A stretch of DNA of 64,000 nucleotides from Whitmania pigra. Lineage: Eukaryota > Annelida > Clitellata > Hirudinida > Haemopidae. Shown here piece by piece: positions 36,818 through 48,700 of this stretch. The stretch is from NCBI GenBank assembly GCA_021613335.1, contig JAJTWR010000254.1, forward strand, positions 1,852,001 through 1,916,000, given 5' to 3'. The notes beneath the pieces were generated by a model. That model searched no databases. It saw nothing but the letters and a program-made list of their open reading frames with translations, and was not told the DNA's origin. The stretch's first letter is position 1. The number at the start of each line of letters is the position of its first letter. Both the position numbers and the translations under genes were made by a program.

Positions 36818-39034
36818 GATTAACAAGCTTTTGCTCGACAACGTATGAAATAGTTTGTAAGTGTAGATTTAAAATGATTACTAATGCACCCAGGCCGATC
36901 TTTCACCTCATAGCCACCCACTCCAGTATTGTAAACAAGATTACCACATGACACGTTCAAAGATCGTTAATATTTTTGATGTCTTTCAAAACTGACAGCT
37001 CTATGTTTCAAAGCGTTAACATTCGCATCATTATTATTCATTAGCATATTAAACTTTGTGGCCTCTCATATTGGCTATAACTTTTATAACAAGCTAATTA
37101 ACTTAGGCATATTTTGGCTCAAAAACACTGGGCAACGGATGAGTACATCATCCATTTTTAGCGGAACAATTATTAATCTAACCAGCAAAGCATGAAGAGC
37201 GTCTGAAACTCAGACTCTGAATCATTATGTAACGACTTTTGTTTAGTTTATGAAAACACGGATTGAGAGGACTTTTTTATTTCATTCGCCATCGAACTTA
37301 GGAAGGCACGAATCGAATAGTCGCCATCAATGTTTTAAGCACTTATAGAAGAAAGCGGTTTTCCTTTAAAATTAACGGAGACTAATTGGATAACCCGTTC
37401 GCATATTTCCAAACCCTAACCAGCACCAGCCGTTATGTGAATATTAATCAGCATGCGCCTAAGCTAACCAGCTTTGAAAACTGCGCGTAAGCTCTTATGA
37501 GAATAAGCCCAGAAGAGGTTTTTTTGGCAATAAAACGCAAAATAATTTATCGTTTTTTTGCAAAGAATATATGTATATATATAAAAGTATGACCCTATAG
37601 TCATCGTGCTTCAAGTTTAAATCAAATCGGTTCAGGATTAAAGATTTGTATAAGAAATATATATACATACATACATACAAGAGAAATATACATATTATAT
37701 ATATGAGCAAATATTATATATATATCTTATACAAATCTTTAATCTTGAATATATATATATAATTAAATTCGACTTTGCAAATTATATAAAGGATGTTTGG
37801 ATAAAAAACCAGCAGTAATTTAATAGATAACTGTGTAAATTTTGTGATTCTTGAGCTTGATGCAGTTTCCTCGGCCAAGGTCTACACAACTACAGAGATC
37901 AAATGCTAAAATGGAATTTCTAACTTTCAACTTGGGTTCATTTGTGAGAGATGTTATTTCTGAAATAACGCGTTGTAAATTAATGTTTTGTTTTTGATTC
38001 ATTTGTCACAAATTCTCGATTCGTAATTTCCTGTTAAACAAAATGATTGTTCATGTCCATAAATTGAATAGCCCGAACCCCGAACACGTGATCTGAAGTG
38101 TCCTTCGTTGTTCATTCTGAAAACCCGAATTTCTTACTTCTTCCATAAATTAGACGATAAATTTTTTGTCAACGTGGTTTTAAAATGTCCAGATGAGAAT
38201 AATAACATAGTTTCACTTGAAACGTCTGAAAATGTTGAATTGTCGGTGACGATTTAATTTATGTGTTTGTATTTGTCCGAATTTTTGAGTGCCTTATGTC
38301 AGTGGTTCTCAACCCCCGGTCCATGAATCAAATGGTCGCCCAAGGAACAATAAAGTATTTCCAGTTTATTAAAAAAATTAAAATAGTTTGTAGGGCTTGA
38401 GAACTTGACAGATTTCGGAAAACTTCTGTCCAATCATAGCGCCTAAATTAGCTAATACATGAATATTAATCAGCCCGGCGTTGTTCAAGACACGGGTTTG
38501 TAAATATGCATTCGGGTGGAGTATTTCCAAACCCTAACCAGCACCAGCCACAGTTGATTAATATTCGTAAGCGCTCACTAATTGTTTGGTATCTAAAATA
38601 GGTCACAGCGCAGCAATTGTTGTGGAAATACTTTCGCTTAAAAATTAATAATTGTCGTTGCAATTTGCAATTCAATTAATTTAAAACTAATTAGAAAAAT
38701 AGACGCTTAACCTAACCCTAACCCAAACCCTAAAATTGTACATTATTAACCCTAACACTAACCCAAACCCAAACGTAACCTCAAATATTAAGATATTAAA
38801 ACACACTAAAACGGCGCCGGCAAACATGGATGAACGAGGGAGCCGAACAGGAACCGAACAAGCGTCGTCGTCGTGCAAGGCGAAGCAAGAACCAGCAGAC
38901 CACGCAGGCGCACGGCGGGCAGGGGGTTTGGACGTGAAGCCTAGAATATAATTAAATATATGCATATGTGCTTCTGACCTAGTTAAGATCTCAACCAAAC
39001 ATAGATTGCGTTTATGAATATTAATTCAGCCATG
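36818..39034. other. intergenic; three-copy repeat family and a GC-rich patch
   Basis: No gene is recognised. A repeat with TTTCCAAACCCTAACCAGC and TGAATATTAATCAG occurs at about 37405-37465 and 38468-38560, and reads on the opposite strand at about 39015-39040 plus 39486-39535. At 38705-38780 there are degenerate telomere-like CCCTAA/CCCAAA motifs, followed by a GC-rich patch (38810-38940) with a 71-codon open frame that I cannot assign. Confidence 0.45.
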
Positions 39035-39042
39035 GCTGGTGT

Positions 39043-39485
39043 CAGAGGCGTAGCTAAGAAGGGGCGGGGGGTACATATGTCCCCGGGCGCCAAGATACAG
39101 GGGCGCCAAAATGAGGCTTAATGCATCAATGGGACAGGATCGACTCAGTGATTTTGCTCTTCTTAGTATAGAAAGAGAAACGCTTGAGAAAACAGACTTT
39201 GATGACGTTATTGATCAGTTTGCAACTGTTAAATCAAGAATTTTAGACAGTATTAGACTACTATGCATGTAAATCATCTTAGACTGTGACTGATTGGGTG
39301 AAGCATGGGCTACTATTTGTAGAACGTTTTTTCACTTTTAAATGGATGCCTTGTGCCATTAAAATTTGATTTTTATTTCAATTTCAAATTTAGTGTAATA
39401 CAGTAAGATTAAATATGTAGACATGAAAAAGGGCGCCACTTCTATAGTTTGCCCCCGGGAGCAAAATACCCAGGCTACGCCTCTG
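39043..39485. mobile_element. non-autonomous hAT-type element, 443 bases
   Basis: The terminal inverted repeats are CAGAGGCGTAGC at the left and GCTACGCCTCTG at the right, the classic hAT end. Perfect 8-base target duplications GCTGGTGT flank it at 39035-39042 and 39486-39493. There is no transposase. It interrupts a copy of the local repeat family, whose uninterrupted relatives lie at about 37405 and 38524. Confidence 0.88.
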
Positions 39486-39493
39486 GCTGGTGT

Positions 39494-40097
39494 TGGTTAC
39501 GCTTTGGAAAAACGCATCCAATCGGGTAGGATGTGAAGGCACTTTTTAATCGATTCACCAATTATATAGCGTCCCTACCCTACTCTGGCAGAGCAGGTTG
39601 GGTGTTGAACCAAATTGTCACAACTGCTGCCACTACCGCTGCATACTGGGCCCTACCCATTCGGCCTAATAGTCAATTAATAATAGTATATAATAATATA
39701 ACACAAATAATAATTGTTATGCAATCGTTATTCCATGGTTTCTTAGGTATTTTTTTTTATGTATAATGTCAAAAATTATATTATTACAAGGAATGCTTGA
39801 AATGTACACACAACGAATTCAATTCAACTGCATGCACGAGTGAGGTTTTTCCGCTTGTCCATGAATTGAACAAAGGATAAAATCTTCATCCGTCCCTTGT
39901 TGTGCATGAATACACCGGTGAAGTGAGAAGTTCCGTCGCACCATGGTCTGTTTTATAAATAAAATACCTTCTAAAAACAATTTTGTAACATTTTTCATTC
40001 CATAGTGACTGTTTCAAAAATTAAAAATGTTATAACAAAATCAATCGAAAGAAAATGTTACTTTAAAATTTAAACTTTTAATGAAAACTGTGCCTTA
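39494..40097. other. intergenic or 3' part of the membrane-protein gene
   Basis: AT-rich sequence. On the minus strand an AG acceptor near 39955 precedes an open stretch down to about 39830 (for example FMHNKGRMKILSFVQFMDK in one frame) that could be a terminal exon. The reading frame is not resolved. Confidence 0.3.
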
Positions 40098-40310
40098 TCA
40101 CTCCTGTATCTGATCTGCAACAAATGTTACCTTATTCTGACGTCTGAAGATTATGATGACGACTATTACCATGACAACCACAAGGGCGATAAAAGAGAAT
40201 ATGACAACTAGATTGGTATCTAAGATGGATTCAGAACGGCTGTAGGAGCCGTCACCACGATGATATTGCAGGGGAGGATCTGAAATTGACTCTCGCAAAT
40301 TTAAGTGGAA
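40098..40310 (-). CDS. putative single-pass membrane protein exon
   Basis: On the minus strand a frame encodes a strong hydrophobic helix (LVVIFSFIALVVVMVIVVII) followed by the basic stop-transfer sequence FRRQNK and then ADQIQE and a stop. A possible splice donor GT follows the AAG codon of FRRQNK, so the tail could continue in another exon near 39955-39830. Upstream exons are not identified. I do not recognise the family. The arrangement suggests the C-terminal end of a type I membrane protein, but a spurious AT-rich frame cannot be excluded. Confidence 0.35.
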   Translation of the reverse strand, partial: FHLNLRESISDPPLQYHRGDGSYSRSESILDTNLVVIFSFIALVVVMVIVVIIIFRRQNKVTFVADQIQE

Positions 40311-41700
40311 TTCATTTGTTTCATTCGAACATTCTATTTTATCATTAAACCTTTGTTCTTCTCCAGATGAACTGCATTCGATTTCATCTTTTTCACGAAT
40401 TCTTCTTGGTAGCTGTATTCGTCCGAATCATCTGCTTATCAGTTGAATTCATTTTACGAACTGTTTGAACTAATTTTTAAGTTATGCCCCCAAAACTGCA
40501 TAGAATTCAACCTTCAAAATACTTATTTAATAAAATAATGGATTGATGAATTTAAATTAACTTAAATTCAGCCATGATGTATTCTAATTATATTAATTAT
40601 ATTATTATTATTATTTATCGCATTCATAATATAATTTTTAAATTATTAATGTTATTATTCGTATTCATAACATATTTTTGAAATTGAACTGGGAATGATT
40701 AATTTTTTTATAATAGCTAAATTTTGAAAAGTTAACGATTAGCTAATAGTTAGTATCGATTAAAACAAAAATTTTAATATTTCACAAATTTATCAAATAA
40801 ACTTCAGTGTTTTCCCACTAAAATGTCGGCAGACAACCAACTACAAGAGTCAATAGCGTAGCTCCAGGAAGGAGAGGGAACCAAATCCCTATTTTAAATT
40901 TTTAAAATTTTAATGCATTATATGCGGCCAGTTTAAATTTTCAAACATAATGTAAGCTAGGACTCTTATTAACATTGCTAATTGTTGGCTTAACTTTAGC
41001 CTACGATAGGTTAGCATTGTTTTGATCAGTTTTGAATCCTTATATTGCTTACTTTTCTAATAACAGGTAAACGGTTATTGCTACTCTGGCCCTAAACAAA
41101 CTATCCAGTATCACAAAAGTTACTTTGATTTCTTGTTGGAACTTTTTCGAGCAACGTTTCAATATATGCAGCTTCAATTCCACGCAGTATGCTCAACTGC
41201 AAGCTATGAGCCAAACATTGAGCACGAGCAAAAGTTTTTTTTACCAGCTGAAACCATATTTAATGCATTGCCTACTATTTTTCTGGAAATCAATTAATAG
41301 TTAAAATAAATATTAAAATGTTAAAAAAAGTAACGATTAATCGTTAAAAATCCCAGACATAATCTTAAGCCATATCAATCGAATTCGCAATATAGTTTAA
41401 ATTATATTATTATTAACTGCATTTACAATATATTATTAATTACAGCTAAATTAATATTAATCACAGGCTTCGCGGGACAAACAGGATTTACAACATTTGC
41501 TTCAGGACTTATTTGTTTTTTTTATTTTCATTTATATTTATTCAATTATCATTTATAATCCCAACTAATCAGTTATTTACGTAAATAGTAAGTTAATAAG
41601 TTGTTATGGAAACATCCAACCTTCCTTGGATGAGTAACTGTCGATGTAATCGTACTCATTATCCTCCTTGTAATTGTTTTCACCTCCTGAAACATATACA
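40311..41700. other. intergenic, AT-rich, no gene seen
   Basis: AT-rich sequence with scattered ATT runs. No domain, exon or repeat family is recognised with confidence. Confidence 0.4.
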
Positions 41701-42075
41701 GTACAGGGCCGTTAAACCGCGGACCATTAATCCGCGAATTCGCTTAATCCGCAGAAAAACCTTGAATCACAATTTGTATTCACTCGTAGACAAAAAATGC
41801 AGTAAAGTGGTTATAAATGAGGTATAGTCGATCAATCGGCCAAAATTATAATTCGCTTTTTATAAGGAAATATTTTGGAATTGCAGAAGTACTTGATAAA
41901 TACTGCCATAAGTATATAATGTTCGGCAACAAAATACGAAACGGCGAAGCTCACACTAAAGTACGGAGTACCTGACTTAACAATTCGCGGGTGGATCAAA
42001 GATGGAAACAAATTAAGAGCATTGCTTGAACTGCTGATAATGCAGTTAAAGGACTGGAAGTTGCCTTAGAATACT
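41701..42075 (+). pseudogene. pogo/Tigger-like transposon remnant
   Basis: The segment starts with CAGGGCCGTTAAACCGCGG, a transposon-end-like sequence. From 41923 one frame encodes KYETAKLTLKYGVPDLTI and GWIKDGNKLR, a helix-turn-helix of the CENP-B/pogo (psq) type. The frame ends in stops and no DDE catalytic domain follows. A related end-like sequence GGGCTGTTAAGCCGCGG occurs at 42986-43002. Confidence 0.5.
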
Positions 42076-42326
42076 ACGAGCGTATGATATCTTCTGACCT
42101 TATCTGTCAAAACATTGGAAATGCTCCAAACTGTCGCATTTCATCAATAAATGTAATGTCCAAGTCATCTGGATAAGATCTGCTCTGCTGCGGTCTGAAG
42201 ATCGTGAAAATGTGACATTTATTTCAGACGGCTGAAAGGCTAAATTGGCCTGATATCTCTTTACATGCTTGCAGACGTTGGTCGAGAGAAGCGATAACTG
42301 ATCAATAACAGCAAGAAACTTTCTAT

Positions 42327-42891
42327 TTAGTATTTGTCGGAAGGACTGAATTGTGTTTCTCCCGCCTGGCCATAATTTAACGGGTTATGAAGCATGCTGA
42401 GGCGTTTGTGACGACTTTCCATCTGAACATAATCTGTGAAACCAGATAGTTTTTCGCCTTGCTTCTCATAAGTGTCGAAGAAGTCACACTTCGATGCTAC
42501 ACCGTTTTTCAAGCTGTTTAGTAACGCCGCAGCAGTAATTAGATCGAGTTTTGCATGTTGTATCTTTTTATTGGTGGCATCTATTCTCTGCAGGATATCA
42601 TTTCCGAAGATGGTGTAAATACCTGTTTCAAGATGATTTAACTGTCTAAACAGCCTTTTCCTTCACAGCGCATACACCCTTTTTCTTCAATATCATTAGC
42701 AATTTGTTTCAGTACATCCTTAATCTGCTGATGGTTCTGCTTAAGTGCCTTTGTTGCGTCAGCTCTGCAGGACCAACGCGTTCTTGTGACACGTCTTTTC
42801 GAACAAAAATTAATATAAGACATTGTCTTATTTTCATGGTAGATAAACACGATAGATAGGCGTTAGTACCAGTCAGATATTCTGGCCACAT
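42327..42891 (-). pseudogene. hAT-type transposase remnant, minus strand
   Basis: Minus-strand frames encode TRTRWSCRADATKALKQNH and DDVLKQIA-type sequence, then KNGVASKCDFFDTYEKQGEK. This order and the TRWSCRADA motif fit the middle of hAT-like (ZMYM1/TTF-type) transposases. Stops break the frame, and the BED and dimerisation domains are absent on this strand. It is a dead copy. Confidence 0.5.
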
Positions 42892-43360
42892 GAAAGACGT
42901 ACGAAAACATGTCGCAACATCTGGAAAATATGCGTTATCGTTAACTGGAATATTTATGGTGAATTAAAAGCAATAGCTACAGCATAGGGCTGTTAAGCCG
43001 CGGTCGAGCAGCTTGGACCACCGCGGCTTAAATTTTTAATGATAATTCATATTTGACATGTAAACGAAATCACACACAAATTATAAGCACTTTTATTACA
43101 TGAACAACGTAATAAACATTTTAATACATTTTTGTTTCATTACATATCTTATTTTCTAGAAAAATATGATTTGATATCATCTTGCTTCTGTCTTTGAAGC
43201 TCTCATCTTGGCATCTCTTATGAGAGACTTCAACCACATTGTCCTTAATTTCAGCACTGAACCTTTCCTGTTACAGACTTATCATAGACAAGGGTATGCA
43301 GGACACTTTTCCAAATATTGAGATAGCTCTACGGATATACCTTATTTTGTTGGTATCAAA

Positions 43361-43474
43361 TGCAGTGGAGAGCGCTCCTTCTGAAAACTCAAATTAATTG
43401 AGAACCGATTACGAACATCAATGAAGCAGGCACGACTTGTAAATTTGAGCATTCGAGTCAGATGTACTGCATGA
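43361..43474 (+). pseudogene. hAT C-terminal dimerisation remnant, plus strand
   Basis: One plus-strand frame reads SGERSF, a stop, then KLKLIENRLRTSMKQARL and VNLSIR. This is the hallmark of the hAT C-terminal dimerisation region. The in-frame TGA and the orientation opposite to the 42.3-42.9 kb remnant show a rearranged or separate dead copy. Confidence 0.65.
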
Positions 43475-45022
43475 ATTAAAGTTTAGTGATATCATCAGCT
43501 ACACGAAAATCTAGAAAAGTATTTGGACTGTAATCATAACTGTTATTTATTCTCTGATTTTAGCCATATTTACTTGGTTATTTTATAATTTTCTTTTTCA
43601 TGGAAAATTAAATTATAACTGAATTTCTCTAAGTAAATAAATTTGGCAAGTATAATTCGTGTTCATTTCATTCGTGTTTATTCATTGGAAGGATAGTCCC
43701 CGTTCAGTATTTCCTAACTAAAAGTGTATGATTTATATATTAGTTTACTAGTCTGTGGTGTTGTGGTGTGTGCAAAAAAGGGAATTGGAAAGGGGGCCTT
43801 CCCTTAATAGCATGTTTAATTTAGATCATGTCCATCAAAACTTTTGTGGTGTCTTTCTACAATAGTTTTTTAATAAAGTATTTTTTAACTCTTTTTTATT
43901 CCATCCAATCAGAGATGAGCTTGCAATATTTCAAATTCAACTACCTTCAAGAATGTTCCAGCTGCTCTGCATCACAATTTTTCTTCTGTTTAAGAATCAG
44001 TGTAGGAAGTAAATGTTTCAGATCATGAATAATGACAACGTGATTAATGAGTTAACATTTCGATTTTCTATTAATATATTAGAATTAGTATATTGCATTC
44101 TAATTCATAACGAAAAACATCAAGTTATACGTTACGGTCTATTTACAGCCTGTAGATCCTAAAGAAAGTGAGTTGTTGTTTTGACGAATTCAGCTGAGTT
44201 TTTGCAGAGCTGCAGTGGAAATTGTTTTCTGCTGGCGAATATTGTGGACTGGGTTATGATCAGGGTGGGTATGATTCAAATCATAGTTTTGATTGAAGTT
44301 TTATGAAGAAACTATTTCAAATAAATATTATATAAAATTATAAAATATTATTACAAATTGCGTGTTGATGTCAGTGGTGTAATTTTAAATGGCAGGCCTC
44401 ACGCAATAAAATTCAAATGAGCCCCTTCAGGACTTGAAGAATTACGTGTAACTGACATTTTCAAATTACGAAAAAAATCGCAATTATTAAATATTAAAAT
44501 TTAATGGATTCCATTAAAAGTGCAGATGTTGAAGTTTGAATTTTTGCAATATTGTAAATTTATAATTCATGAAGGGGCCCGTGGCCGCTTTGCCAAGGGA
44601 TGCGAATTTTTTCTGGCGCGCGGGCCTTTGTTAGGCACCCTAGACCTGGGACCCACCGAGCCGAAACGGCAGCCGCCAGCCGATTTGTAGTTAAGCTGAA
44701 CCAACCTGAATAATAAAGCAGCCGCCGTCGATTTTTAAATCCTAAGTCGCCGCTGATTTTACAGTAAAGTCAAGTTCGGTTGTATTCATAACATATAGTT
44801 TTAGGCGCTCGATTGATTAACATAAAATATGTGCCATTTTCATGCACGATGGTTTACTTGTCAACATCATGACACGCTTAACTTGTTGTCGGTCCGGTAT
44901 CTGAATATTTTAAACAAACACTCCTTTTTGGAAGCGAAGCCACCCACAATTAATTGTATTATTTGTATACATTGCGTTGCATAAACTTGACCCAGGTTCA
45001 AGAAACATACAATTTACAAGGT
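43475..45022. other. intergenic, no gene seen
   Basis: AT-rich non-coding sequence. A GC-richer patch at 44575-44720 contains repeated AGCCGCC and GCCGAAACGG motifs that may be part of an unrecognised repeat. No exon is supported. Confidence 0.35.
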
Positions 45023-45031
45023 TATCTATTA

Positions 45032-45204
45032 GGCACCCCGTCATAATAGCCCGGCGACAAAATAGCCCCGTCAAAATAGCACCATCAAAACATAAAACTC
45101 ATTTCATTTAATCAAATTTGAAATAGGTTACAGGTTAATATATCAACTCATACAAATATTTTTTTTATAAAGATACATTGACGGGGATGTTTTGACGGGT
45201 CACC
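45032..45204. mobile_element. 173-base inverted-repeat element with 9-base duplication
   Basis: The ends are GGCACCCCGTC (left) and GACGGGTCACC (right). Perfect 9-base target duplications TATCTATTA lie at 45023-45031 and 45205-45213. The left end contains about three 14-16-base units of the form CCCGTCAAAATAGC. It has no coding capacity. The 9-base duplication suggests a Mutator-like source of transposase. Confidence 0.75.
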
Positions 45205-45301
45205 TATCTATTAAATTACTGCTGATTTGTTATCCAAACATCCTTCATATAATTCACAAAGTCAAATTTAATTAATATGCTATAAAAGTTAGGGGTAAAA
45301 C

Positions 45302-45520
45302 TTGAATATTATTGGGATTTCATCGATAAATATCAGGAGGCACAGGCATTTTGGGACATTCAAACCATCAAGAATGTCTTCAAGAAAGCTGAAGGAGCAA
45401 GACCAATTTCTTGCTCTGTTAAGCCTGAGGAATACGCCCATTTCCGAGTTAAATGCATCTCCAGCACAGCTTCGTTTCAGCCGCAGATTGTGTACCTATG
45501 TTACTGCCTCAGGTTATTAA
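45302..45520 (+). pseudogene. Ty3/gypsy integrase C-terminal fragment
   Basis: The plus-strand frame contains DQFLALLSLRNTPISELNAS and PAQLRFSRRL. This matches the conserved end of integrase cores in Ty3/gypsy-like elements (LALL..RNTP......SPAQLMFGRRLRT). Nothing else of the element is present nearby. It is a short dead fragment of a retrotransposon. Confidence 0.6.
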
Positions 45521-45614
45521 GGACGCCAAGGGAAAACTCTCTCGACGGTAGCAGACGACAACATAGACACATGATCAACTCCACTCGACTCAGCACCATC
45601 ATTGGTTTTAAACA

Positions 45615-45752
45615 TTGGATGTGCATGTAGCATTAACATCAGATTATTGGTCATCATTAGCAAATGACAGTTATCTTGGTATCACTGATCACATTATTGA
45701 TAATTCCTGGACACTTCACTTGTTTGATTTAGCACAACTTCCTCCAGAATAA
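45615..45752 (+). pseudogene. hAT transposase fragment
   Basis: The frame reads LTSDYWSSLANDSYLGIT, then DHIIDNSWTLHLFDL. The pattern TD-W-S-AN-S-LG-T-H-ID-W-L belongs to the first part of the catalytic domain of BED-type hAT transposases. It runs straight into the (AAT)n tail of the L2-like LINE, so the LINE probably inserted here. Confidence 0.6.
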
Positions 45753-48700
45753 TAATAATAATAATAATATAATAATAATAATAATAATAATAATATAATA
45801 ATAATAATAATAATAATTAATTTATAAAGCGCCGTGTGCGTAGCGTCAGAGGCGCCTTGTGTCTTCGCTGTCCCATGAAGTCCTGAAGAGATGGGTCTTC
45901 AGGTGGCGTTTGAAGACGCTCCAGGGATGGCTGGGCTCTGACGGTAGAAGGAAGTCTGTTCCAGACAGCTGGAGAGGCGTACGAGAAGCCTCTGTTTGGG
46001 AGGGATGATTTATGTACCGGTTGGTGAAGTTGAGTGGCTGACGATGAACGAAGACCAGATGTTTGGCGACGATGTAGTAGATGATGGAGATAAGGTGGGG
46101 TGGATGTTGCTAAAGTGTGATATGTCATGAGGGCGATTTTGAAAGTGATACGACTATGGATAGGTAGCCAGTGCAATTTTTTCAGACGGTCCATGCTATT
46201 GAGGGTAGAGTTGATGAGGACGAGCTTGGCAAGCTTGTTTTGAACGCGCTGCAAAGATTGAATTAAAGAAGCAGATGTGCCATAAAGAAGAGAGTTACAA
46301 TAGTCTAAGCGAGAGAGAACAAGGCAGCGTGCAAGGGCGGAAGTTGTATCAACGGAAAGTAGAGGACGGATGTGCCGGATAGCCCAGATGAGATGATTGC
46401 AGGATTTGATAATAGAAGCGGAATGTTCTTTAAAGGTGAGGTGTGAATCAAAAATAACACCAAGGAGCTTGAGGGTAGTAGAGGAAGGAAGGAGGGTGCC
46501 AGCGATGCCTATAGAAAGAGGAGGCGACAGAGTTTTGAGGCGAGTGGGTGTGCCAATAAACATAATTTCAGATTTCTGAGGATTCAGTTGGAGAAAGTTA
46601 ACGAGATACCAATCATTGATGGCATCCGTGCACTTCCTCAAATTCTCGAGTTGATCTGTGATGTTATGGCTGGAAAAAATAGAGCAAAGACTTGTGTCAT
46701 CGGCGTATTGATGGAAGGATATGTTGAAGTTAAGAATAATGTTAGACAAAGGTGAAGTATAGGTTGTGAAAAGCAAAGGTCCCAAGACAGAGCCTTGAGG
46801 AACACCGGCGAGTAGTTCAACTGGAGGGGAGGAGTAATCGCCTAGTTTTACATATTGGGTTCTGTTGGAAAGGTAAGATTGTAGCCAGGAGAGTGCTAGG
46901 CCATTGATTCCAAACTCAGACTGAAGTCTCTCCAATAATATCTGGTGGTTTATGGTATCAAAGGCAGCCGAGAGATCGAGTCCGACCATCACAGCGCAGT
47001 TGCCCTTGCCACAGATGTCGGTGAGATTGTTAAAGATGTGTGAAAGGGCTGTTTCTGTAGAGAAACCAGGTCTGTAGGCAGATTGGAGAGAAGAGAAGTT
47101 AGAGGATGCTGTGATGTGAGGTCGGATTCTGGAAAGAGTGAGTCTTTCTAGCAGTTTTGACATGGTAGAAAGGTTGGAGATGGGTCTATAATTGGTAGGC
47201 GAGCTTGGATCAAGGCTTGGCTTTTTTAGAAGGGGAAGGACTTGGGCCCTCTTGAATATGGACGGAAAAGTGCCAGTACTGAAAGATAGGTTTGCTAGTT
47301 TAGAGAGGATTGGGGATAGAATTAGAGCGAATTTCTTGAGAAGAGGAGTAGGAAGAGTATCGAGAGGAGATGACTTATTGGGCAGTGAGTGAATAAGCTT
47401 GAGAACCTCTTCCGAAGACACAGGTTTTAGGACCGAGATTGGGGTGCCTGAGAATTGCCTGGCTGGAAAAGATTAGATGGTTGATGAGGCGAGGGTGTTG
47501 GCGATTGATTCGTAGATTTTGGTAATCTTTGAGATGAAAAAAGAGTTAAAAGAATTGACCAAGTTTGAGCACTCATCGTCGGTATAATATTGAGGAGGAC
47601 GGCTGTGAAGCAATTTGTGAAGAGAGCGCCACATGGAACGGGGATTTACATCAGACTTGAGTTCTTCCTTGATGGAGGAGGCCCTTGAGTTTAGGATTGC
47701 AATCTTGGCTGTTTCCTTGGCAGACTTGTAGAGTTGCCTGGCGGCGTCATTGCGTTGACGAAGATAGCGACGTTCCAAGCGCCGGCAGTTTTTCTTTGCC
47801 TCGATTGCTTCATGAGAGAGCTGGTAATTAGGATGGTGACCGACACGAATGGAAAACTTCCTGATTTTGGCGTGTCTGTCGAGGAGCTCCTCTAGAGATT
47901 TATGGACCTGTGTGGCGAAGCCGTCAGTGTCGAGATCGCTGATTAGGAGTTCTTCAGAAAGGCGAAGAAGGTCTTCCTCAAAAACGTCCAAGTCGATTCT
48001 TCTGAGGCTACGGCAATGAATGATACGGGTGGAGGGGGAGGTTTGTCAACGGAGATATTGCAGGAGATGAGATGATGATCAGAGTAGGTGACTTCCTTTA
48101 TTTCTATACTTGAGACGAGGCTATCGTGTGATGATGGGGTGATGAGCAGATCTAGCGTGTGGCCTTTGGAGTGAGTTGGAGAAGTTACATGTTGGATGAG
48201 TCCATGGGAGTCGATCAGTTTTTCTAGATGTTCATCAATGATGGTACCTGAACCAGCGGCGTTGAAGTCTCCACAAATGATGAAGGGTAGGTTGTGGGAA
48301 GAAATAAACTCGATGAGGTCTTCAAACTCTTTTAAGAAAGATGGCGTGACGGGGCCAGGTAGACGATATAAGGATGATATGATGAATGATGTCTTGCGAT
48401 TGTTGAACTTGAGGTGGAGGCCTACGAATTCAGCATGAGCAGGAGATACGATGTTGGTGGACTTCAATTCATGACGGTGAATGACAGCTATGCCACCTCC
48501 GCGCTTGTCGTTTGAAGATCCACGGTGTTGATGAACGGTGATGAAGCTGTCAGGAGCGAGACTATGCATGATGCATCCAGGGGCGTCGGACGGTATCCAA
48601 GTTTCAGTCAAAACGAAGACGTCAAACGCCCCATCATGCATGCTGTCTTTAATGAGGGCGGCCTTTTTAACAACCGATCTTGAATTAAGTAGGCCAAGTT

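Noticed and set aside
38705..38780. True telomere
   Set aside because: The motifs are few and degenerate, and genes and repeats continue on both sides.
45302..45752. Single intact host gene
   Set aside because: The two parts match unrelated mobile-element domains (integrase tail and hAT catalytic part) in separate frames.
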